Translations under genes and position numbers: made by a program
Notes under the pieces: generated by a model
The model's database searches: none
Seen by the model: only the letters and a program-made list of their open reading frames with translations
What the model was told of the DNA's origin: nothing
DNA from: JBOFHT01 sp051649785
Lineage (GTDB): Archaea; Methanobacteriota; Methanobacteria; Methanobacteriales; Methanobacteriaceae
Direction of reading: 5' to 3'
Length of the DNA: 15,343 bases
Assembly (NCBI GenBank): GCA_051649785.1
Contig: JBOFHT010000055.1
Location: forward strand, 1-15,343
Shown here: piece after piece, positions 5,965 through 14,400 of the stretch
How positions within the stretch are numbered: position 1 is the stretch's first letter
Layout: every line of letters starts with the position of its first letter

Positions 5965-6750
5965 ATGGAATGTGGAATTGGAAAGAAAATGTTATCAGAA
6001 ATGATAGGTACTTTTTTACTTGTACTTGTTGGTACAGGTTCAGCTGTCATTACATTAATTGTAACAAAGTCAATATCTAATACTGCAGGGATAGGTATTT
6101 TAGGTGGGTTTGGTGACTGGTTAGCTATTAGTTTTGCCTTTGGTTTAACAGTAACTGTATGTATTTATCTATTTGGTAAAATATCAGGAGCTCACTTAAA
6201 TCCTGCTGTAACTATTGGATTATGGGTTGGAAAATATATTAGTGCTAAAGATTCAGCTTTTTATATAATCGCTCAAGTTATTGGTGCAATTTTAGCTAGT
6301 ATTTCATTAATATTAATTTTAGGTGCTCCTGCTGTAGCTACTGGTGGATTAGGTGCAACTGTTCCAGGTGCAGGTATTGGGTACTGGCAAGCTATGTTTG
6401 CTGAGTTTTTAGGAACATTTTTCTTAGTACTTGTAATTATGGGTGTTGCAGTTGATAAAAAAGCAGAACCTGGCTTTGCAGGAATTAGTATAGGGTTTGC
6501 TGTTACAGCTGCTATTATTTTCCTTGGTGCTATTACAGGTGGTGGAATTAACCCTGCTCGTGCTTTTAGTCCTTATTTAATTAATTATATTGCAGCTCCT
6601 TTATTTGGTATAGCTTCACCTACTAATTGGGCTATGTTCCCAATTTATGTTATTGGTCCATTAATTGGTGGTATTTTAGCTGCTTTAGTTTATAAGTATC
6701 TGGCTAAAGGTGAAAATGTTTGTAAGTTACCAGAACCTTTTAATAAGTAA
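5965..6750 (+). CDS. aqpM: AqpM-like aquaporin (MIP family channel)
   Basis: The 261-residue integral membrane channel has six hydrophobic segments and two half-helices with the NPA boxes HLNPAVT (N79-P80-A81) and INPARAF (N196-P197-A198). Aligned by spacing to AqpM of Methanothermobacter, the pore-filter residues are F59, I184, G193 and R199. The AqpM hallmark Phe/Ile/Arg is kept, where classical water channels have His instead of Ile, while the Ser of AqpM is Gly here. Such a filter is wider and more hydrophobic than that of water-only aquaporins and may pass small neutral solutes or gases as well as water. ATG 5965 follows AAGGTG with 5 nt spacing. The gene lies 39 nt after the DUF2193-like gene and likely shares its promoter. 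It is followed by a long oligo-T terminator zone. Confidence 0.93.
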   Translation: MECGIGKKMLSEMIGTFLLVLVGTGSAVITLIVTKSISNTAGIGILGGFGDWLAISFAFGLTVTVCIYLFGKISGAHLNPAVTIGLWVGKYISAKDSAFYIIAQVIGAILASISLILILGAPAVATGGLGATVPGAGIGYWQAMFAEFLGTFFLVLVIMGVAVDKKAEPGFAGISIGFAVTAAIIFLGAITGGGINPARAFSPYLINYIAAPLFGIASPTNWAMFPIYVIGPLIGGILAALVYKYLAKGENVCKLPEPFNK

Positions 6751-6835
6751 TTTATTTCTTTACTTATTTTTTTATTCTTTTTTTTATTCCTTTTTTATTC
6801 CTTTTTTGATTTTTTATTGGTTTTATTTTTCTTTT
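6751..6835 (+). terminator. T-rich terminator zone after the aquaporin gene
   Basis: Directly after the stop codon come many T runs of five to ten bases, including repeated TTTTTTATTCC words (about 6777-6806). This is a strong multi-run archaeal termination region. Confidence 0.6.
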
Positions 6836-7071
6836 AAGATTTATTCTTGTGTTATGATTAGTTAAAGACACCTCTTAGAAAAGCCATTTATATAAGTATT
6901 AACATAATAAGAACTATAATTAATATTATCAAATAACAAAAAATAGCTAAATTAATATGCTTACACAATATATTATTATATAAATATAATTGTGTGATTG
7001 CAAATTATAATTATATTATAGTTTACAACATTAAAAGTTATAATACTTAAAAAATTATTAGGAGGTTTTAG
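6836..7071. other. Spacer before the epimerase gene
   Basis: No gene is seen. The stretch holds a good TATA box (6887-6896), a 7-bp inverted repeat ACACAAT / ATTGTGT (6963-6969 and 6989-6995), TATAATT / AATTATA arms (6985-6991 and 7003-7009), and the AGGAGG ribosome binding site (7060-7065) of the epimerase. The 150 nt between the expected transcription start and the gene could be a long leader or a small RNA. Confidence 0.4.
6887..6896 (+). promoter_or_regulatory. Strong archaeal TATA box
   Basis: TTTATATAAG is preceded by a purine-rich GAAAAGCC that resembles a BRE. Transcription would begin near 6920, about 150 nt before the epimerase start codon. Confidence 0.5.
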
Positions 7072-8067
7072 TTGATTCTTATTGTGGGAGGGGCAGGTTA
7101 TATAGGTTCACATGTTAATAAATCACTTAATAATTGGGGATATGATACTCTTATTTATGACAATCTTAGTGAAGGGCATATAGAAAGTGTTAAGTGGGGT
7201 GAATTTGTTGAAGGTGATTTAAGCGACAGTTTAAAACTTGATAAATTGTTTAATAGTTATGATATTGATGTAGTTATGCATTTTGCAGCTTTTACTAGTG
7301 TAAATGAATCAATTAAAAACCCTGAAAAATATTATATTAACAATGTATCTAATACTATTAATCTTTTAAAGTCAATGAAAAAAGGAAATGTAGGTAACTT
7401 TATTTTTTCTTCTACAGCTGCTGTGTATGGTAACCCTCAATCCATACCTATTAATGAAAATCATATATTAAATCCAATTAATCCTTATGGAAACACAAAG
7501 TTAACTATTGAAAGGATATTATCTGATTACTCGAAATCATTTTCCTGTGTGGGAAGTAATAGTTATAATTTTAATTATAGTTCTCTTAGATACTTTAATG
7601 CTTCAGGATGTGATAAGGACTGTGAAATTGGTGAAAAACATAATAATGAAACTCATTTAATTCCACTTATTTTAGATGTAGCTATTGGAAAACGTGAATC
7701 TATTAGCATATTTGGCACTGATTATCCAACTGAAGATGGAACCTGTATCCGTGATTATATTCATGTTGAAGATTTAGCTAATGCTCATATTAAAGCTATG
7801 GAATATATAAAAAATAATAATACTAGTGAAGTTTTTAATTTAGGTAATGGTAATGGTTTTTCAGTTCGGGAAGTTATTAAGTGTTGTGAAACAGTTATCA
7901 ATAAGGATATTAATACTATTGAAGATAGTAGGCGTCCTGGTGACCCTGCAGTTTTAGTTAGTGATTCTACTAAAGCAAGGAATATGCTAAATTGGGAAGC
8001 AAGTAATTCAAATATTAATAATATTGTTGAAACTGCTTGGAATTGGCATAAAAACACATCATTCTAA
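7072..8067 (+). CDS. galE: UDP-glucose 4-epimerase (GalE-like, extended SDR)
   Basis: The 331-residue cytoplasmic enzyme interconverts UDP-glucose and UDP-galactose, or the N-acetyl forms, supplying sugars for surface glycans. Visible are the NAD-binding GGAGYIG (6-12), the catalytic Thr/Ser region SSTAAVYG (113-120, T115), Y139-x3-K143 (NPYGNTK), RYFNASG (173-179), DGTCIRDYIHVEDLANAH (222-239) and RRPGDPA (287-293). The start is TTG 7072, supported by AGGAGG (7060-7065) at 6 nt spacing and by the NAD motif beginning only five residues later. A short Ser/Asn-rich insertion (about 158-170, before SLRYFN) is longer than in typical GalE proteins. The gene stands alone, with a T run after the stop. 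Substrate preference cannot be told, and another NDP-sugar epimerase is possible. Confidence 0.9.
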   Translation: MILIVGGAGYIGSHVNKSLNNWGYDTLIYDNLSEGHIESVKWGEFVEGDLSDSLKLDKLFNSYDIDVVMHFAAFTSVNESIKNPEKYYINNVSNTINLLKSMKKGNVGNFIFSSTAAVYGNPQSIPINENHILNPINPYGNTKLTIERILSDYSKSFSCVGSNSYNFNYSSLRYFNASGCDKDCEIGEKHNNETHLIPLILDVAIGKRESISIFGTDYPTEDGTCIRDYIHVEDLANAHIKAMEYIKNNNTSEVFNLGNGNGFSVREVIKCCETVINKDINTIEDSRRPGDPAVLVSDSTKARNMLNWEASNSNINNIVETAWNWHKNTSF

Positions 8068-8471
8068 ATATTTTTTTCAGATTATCATTTATTATATTTT
8101 TAGTATATCTCATAAATTTTCATAACATCTTTTCATAATACCTTTTTCATACACATTTTTAAATTTTCTTAATATCTTTTTTAAATTTTTTTATTTATAA
8201 TAAATTTTCATGAAATCACTGGAAATAATATTCTATCTTTTCTACAACTTTTATTGGTGATTTTAATTACTTTAATTGAATATAATCAGATTATCCTTAA
8301 ATAAACCATAATAGTAATGTTTATTAATAAAAATAACAATAAATAATAATATAATGAATGTTTATAAAATATTTATAATACTGCTTTTAAAACAGTTATA
8401 ATAGCTTGTTTAAAATTGTTTATTTAATATATTTGGAAGTTTATTTAATATTTAATAGTATTTGGGATAAA
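8068..8471. other. AT-rich spacer before the giant helicase-nuclease gene
   Basis: No gene is seen in these 404 bp. A T7 run (8071-8077) likely ends the epimerase transcript. Repeated CATAA / TTTTCAT words fill 8100-8215. Candidate TATA elements TTTATAA occur at 8361-8367 and 8372-8378, about 100 nt before the likely start codon at 8472. Only a weak GGGAT (8464-8468) precedes that ATG, so its translation signal is poor. Confidence 0.45.
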
Positions 8472-11400
8472 ATGGCTAAAGAATCAAATAATATAAAAAA
8501 AGAGTTTAAAAGACTCCGAAAAAATCTTTTAGACTTAAGTTCAAGAAATCAACTCCTTAACTTTAAGCCAAGATCACGTACTATTGAAGTAGAAAACCAT
8601 TCACCATCTAGTATTTACCAATCACTTATTCTTCAAAAAAAGACTCTTAAGTTTATAGCTAATAAAAAAGCTAAGTCTAATAGTAAATTTGATAATAATG
8701 GCACAACTGATAATAATAATAACAATATAGATAATGAGAATAAAATTGGTGATGGTGATAATAGTACTAATAATAACAATATTAATAATAAATACAATAA
8801 TAATAACGGAGATAGCCAAGATAAAGGTCGTGAAATATGGAGAATTCCTAAACTTGATTTAAAGATATTTGGGGATAACAACAAAACAATTAAAACTAAT
8901 CTCACAGCAACTGAGCTTCAAAAACGCCTTTTTTATATTAATCAACAAGCTAAAATGATGCTTCAAGAACAAGGTTATAATATCCTTTATATAGCTATTG
9001 GCTTTCTTGAATGGAAAGGTGGATTTAAGCCTAATGAAGTTAAAAAAGCACCTCTTATTTTAATCCCTGTTACTCTTGAACGTAAAAAAATAGGAAAATC
9101 CTTTTCTTTATATTGGAATGAAGAAGAAATACAAACTAATATATCCCTTAGAGCTAAATTAAAAGATGAAGGGATAATACTTCCGGAATTTGAATTAGCC
9201 CATTATAGTGAAAGTGTTAATCATTACATTTCCAAAGTCAAAGATTTAACTAGTAAAATAAGTGGATGGAATGTTTCTAATGATATTGCCATTGGATTTT
9301 TTTCTTTTACAAAATTTATAATGTATAAAGATTTAAATCCTGAAAGCTGGGATAAAGGTGTTGACTTAACACAAAATGAGATTATGGGTTCTATTTTTAA
9401 TCCTAAGTCAATTAGCCATTCTGAGCTGTTTTCAGAAGAAGATATTGATAAAATACCTTATAGTAGCATGTACAATGTTTTAGATTCTGATTCTTCACAA
9501 ACTGCTGTAATAGAGAATGTTAAAGCTGGGCACAACTTAGTAGTTGAAGGACCTCCAGGTACTGGTAAATCACAGACTATTGTTAACTTAATTGCTGAAT
9601 TAATTGCATCAGGTAAAACTGTTCTTTTTGTAAGTGAAAAAATGGCTGCTTTGGAAGTAGTAAAAGGTCGTTTAGAAAGTGTTGGATTAGGTAAATTTGT
9701 TTTAGAAATTCATAGTCACAAAACGCGTCGGAAAGCCCTTTTAAAAGATCTTGAAAGGTGTCTTCACCATAAAAAGGATAAGAAATTAGATTTAGAAGAG
9801 AAGTTCAATAGGTTAGATTCTCTACGTAATCAACTTAACCAGTATGGAGAAATATTAAAAGAGCCTTATTTTGCAATTGGCTTATCTCCTTATGAATTAT
9901 ATGGTATGAAAGAGTATTGTGATGAATACTTTTCTAAAAAAGATACATTAATGCCACTTGTTAAATTTACTAATCCTGAATCAACTACAAAAGCAGACTT
10001 AGATAATATTATTATTGAGCTTGAAAGCTTAGCAGAGCTTTATTCAACTATTAATATGTCTATTCCTAATAAAGATAATCCATGGACAAATTGTAATCCT
10101 GGAAACTTACTTCCAAGTGATTTAAGGGAAATTAATATCTTAATCAATGATACTTTAAGAGGACTTAATGAATTTAGAGGAGATATTCAACTTGTTAATG
10201 AAAGATTTGGTATAAACACTGATTCTATTAACACTTTAAAGGGTTTTAAACATTCAATTGAAGCAATGAAGCTTTTTGAACCAGGTAATATTAAATATAT
10301 TAGGGGGGATGTATTAAAATATATTGCTAATAACCTAAATAGTAGTATTAGTAGCATTAATACAGATAGTAATGACAGTAAGGAGCATAATAGTGTAGGT
10401 AGTAGTAGTAGGAGTAATACTAGTAATGGTAGCACTATTAATAATGATAATCTAGAATTTTCTATTGATTTAGATATGAGTTCTGTTATAAAAAAACTTG
10501 ATGATTATAAAACTACTAAGAAATATTATGATAAATTCAATAATAATATAAATAATTATGATATTGATAAAATTATTAGCAAATATAGGAATGTGGTCAA
10601 TAGTACTAAATTTAAGCTATTTTCATCAAAATACAAAGGAATTAAAAATGAAATAGCTAGTTTATATAATGAAAAATATAAAAATAATCTTCCTAGTGAT
10701 AATAATATATTAAATGATTTAATTGGTGTAAAAGAACATATTTCAGTTAAAAAAGATCTTATGGATTCTGAAAATATCTACAAAAAAGTATTTGGGGAAT
10801 TATGGGATTTAAATGTTGATATTAATGAATTACATAAAGTAACTAACTGGATTAACCAATTGAATACTTTTATTAAAGAAGGAATATTCTCCCAATCCCA
10901 TCAATCCACAGTTTCCGAAAACTTTATTAATTTCTTATCTAATGTAATTTCTAATGTTTTTATTGAATTCAATGTTGAAATCGAGTTAAATGACTATATG
11001 GAATCTGGTAATGAGTTTGAAAGTAATCTTAGAAAACTAAAGTCTAAACTTAATGCAAGAAGTAGCTTAATATTTAAAAAAGAAACTGAAGATGTATCAT
11101 TTGATAAATGGGAAAATCAATTAAATGATTGGAAAAATCAACTGTCGTTATTGCATTTATGGTCACAATACCTTGAAGTGAAAAATAAGTGTGAAAATGG
11201 ATTATCACATGATTTTATTGGTTCAATTGAAAAATATAGTATTAATAAAAAAGATGTTAAGCACTTAGTTAATGGTAACTTTGCTGATGCTCTTTTAAAT
11301 ATTATATTTTATGAAAACCCCGAATTATCTTCTTTTGTAGGGGATTTACATGAAAATAGAATAGCTGAATTTAAAGAACTCGATACAGATATAATTGAGC

Positions 11401-14400
11401 TTAATAGACAACGTATTTACTATGGGCTAAATTCAAAAATACCAGAGGTTTATGGAAATAGTGAAGACCCAGAATCTAAGGTTTTAGCTGGAGAATTTGT
11501 AAGAAAACAAGGACATCTTCCAGTTAGAACATTATTAGAAAAATCGGGAGGATTAATCAAACAAATAAAGCCTGTTTTCATGATGAGTCCTCTTTCGGTA
11601 GCTCAGTATTTAGATCCTACTAATTCAAAACTACAATTTGATGTTGTTATTTTTGATGAAGCTAGTCAAGTAAAGCCTGAAGATGCACTAGGGGCATTTT
11701 TAAGAGGAAAAACAGGAGTAGTAATGGGAGATACTCAACAACTTCCTCCTACTTCATTTTTTGACCAGATGACTAATAGTGAAAGTGGGGAAGAAGTAGC
11801 TACAGCTTTAGATATGGAAAGTATTCTCCATCTTTGTAAGCTTTCTTTCCCAGTAATTATGCTTAAATGGCATTATCGTAGCCGTCATGAGTCATTAATA
11901 GCTGTTTCTAATCAGGAATTCTATGATAACCAGCTACTTATTTACCCTTCACCCTCAAGCAATACAGAATCTCTTGGTCTTAAATTTAATTATAATCCAA
12001 ATACTAAATATGATAGAGGGAAAAGCTCTTCTAATAGAGAAGAAGCTAAAGATGTAGTGGTTGAGGTATTTAAACACTTTGAAAGATATGGGGATACTAA
12101 AAGTTTAGGTGTTGGAACATTTTCGGTAGCTCAAATGAATGCAATTTTAGAGGAATTAGAATTAGAAAGGAAAAATCACCCTGAATTAGAACACCTTTTT
12201 TCAGATCAAAGGGAAGATAGATTCTTTGTTAAAAACCTTGAAACAATACAAGGGGATGAAAGAGATGTTATTTTAATTAGTATAGGTTATGGTTTTGATT
12301 TAAATGGTAACATTGGGCTTAACTTTGGACCATTAAATCAAGAAGGTGGGGAAAGGCGACTTAATGTACTTATAACTCGTGCTAAAGAGAAATGTGTTGT
12401 TTTTTCAAACTTTAAAGCTTATGATATGAATTTAACAGCTAATCCTCCTTTTGGTGTTAAAGCACTTAAAAGATTTTTAGAATATGCTGAAAATACTTCT
12501 AAAGGAGTTGCAACAAATGATAATAAAGAAAAAGAACCTTTTGTTGATGCAGTAGCTACATTTTTAAGAAGTAAAGGGTATGAAGTAGATACTCAAGTAG
12601 GTTGTGCTGGATTTAGAGTTGATTTAGCAATAATAGATAATGAAACTCAGGGAAGATATGTATTAGGAATTGAGTGTGATGGCCCATCATATAGCTTTTC
12701 TAGAGTAGCTAGAGATAGGGATCGCCTTAGAGATCAAGTTTTAACTGGTTTAGGTTGGAATATTTACCATTTATGGTCTACAGATTGGTACAGAAACCGT
12801 GATTTAGATAAGGAAAAATTAATTTCTAAAATTGAAGAAATGAAAATAAAAGTAGTTGAAGAAGATGAAAGAGTATCTAAAGAGCTTGAAAACCTAAAGA
12901 AAGCTAGGGAAGAAGAATTAGCTAGAATAGTTAGGGAAGCAGAAGAAGAAAAAGTAAGAGAAGAAATGGAACATATTGAAAAAGTCAAAAAAGAGTTTGA
13001 AGACCAAGAACATACTATCAATTCTTCTGATTTCACTATTACTAACTTCAATTCTTCCATTACTCCTAATACCAATAATACTAACAATAATCCTCATAAT
13101 AATGATACTAACAATAATCCCAATGCTAATAATTATCATTATGTGGATGATGGGGATGATTCATATTCCAAAATAGACAAATCTAAAAATATTATTTCAA
13201 AATATGGGGATTATGTGCATAATAATGGTGAAGGAAGTGATGAAAGTAATTATACTGATACTCATGATGATTTTAGTGATTTAGAGCACCCAAAAATTGA
13301 ACTTGATATCGAAACACTTGAAGAATTAGATAAAGAACTAAATAAAGAATTAGATGATGGAGTTAGTGTTAATAATAATAAAAATAATAACTATGATGTT
13401 AAAAATATTACGAAATCCAATGGAGATAACCGTAATGTTAATAATAAAAACAATAATAATAAACTAGATAATGGTAATATGGATACTAATTCAGATTCCG
13501 TTAATACTAATAATTCAGATATTAATGTTGATAATAATAATATGGATACTGATAGTATTGAGAGTATTGATAATACTGTTGATGATGGTAGTAGTGATAG
13601 TATTGATATCCTTAGCATTGATTATAACAAAGATCAAATTAATAAAGATTATAATACGGATGCTAATGACCTTAAAGTTACATTTAAAAAGAAAATTGGC
13701 TCTTTTGTTAGTATAATTCGTGAAAATACTAATAACACTAGTGATATTAATAGTGAATGTAATAGTAATATTAATACTGATAATATTACTAATTCTAATG
13801 AGTATGATGGAGATACGGAGAGTATTACTAATAAATCTAATATTAATTCAAACAATACTGTAGATAATGCTGCTTCTGATGATATTGATTCGAATAACTC
13901 TAATATTATAGATAACACAGAGAATTATATTGATAATACTATTAAAAATGATGATGAATATGTTGATAATAATATCAACACTAATCCAAATGCCAAATAT
14001 GATATTAATAAAAATGCTGAAGTTGAAGATGATTTAGAAATTGAAATTAAAAGATATTTAGAAAGTACTGAGGATTCAAATATTAATAAGAATGATAATA
14101 AATATCGTGACTCTAGTAATGTTAACAATAATATTAATATGCCTAACATTAATATTGCTAATGATACTAACAACATTGGATATGAAAATGAAAATATTGG
14201 TACAATTTATAGTGAAATTAAAGGTAATGAGGAAAAATATATATCAGGAGCCAATATTAATAGTTCACTTAGGAGAAATAGTACAGAAAAATATAGAAGG
14301 CCTAGGAAAAAGTCTTCTAAAATATCTGAAAAAATTAAATCAGTTCCAATTGAAATAAAACATATCAAAAATACTTTAAATGAAATTGAAAATCCAACTG

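Noticed and set aside
8406..8471. Upstream TTG start that adds 22 residues to the giant protein
   Set aside because: The added residues are hydrophobic and unlike the family's N-terminus, there is no ribosome binding site before the TTG, and DUF4011 sequence begins right after ATG 8472.
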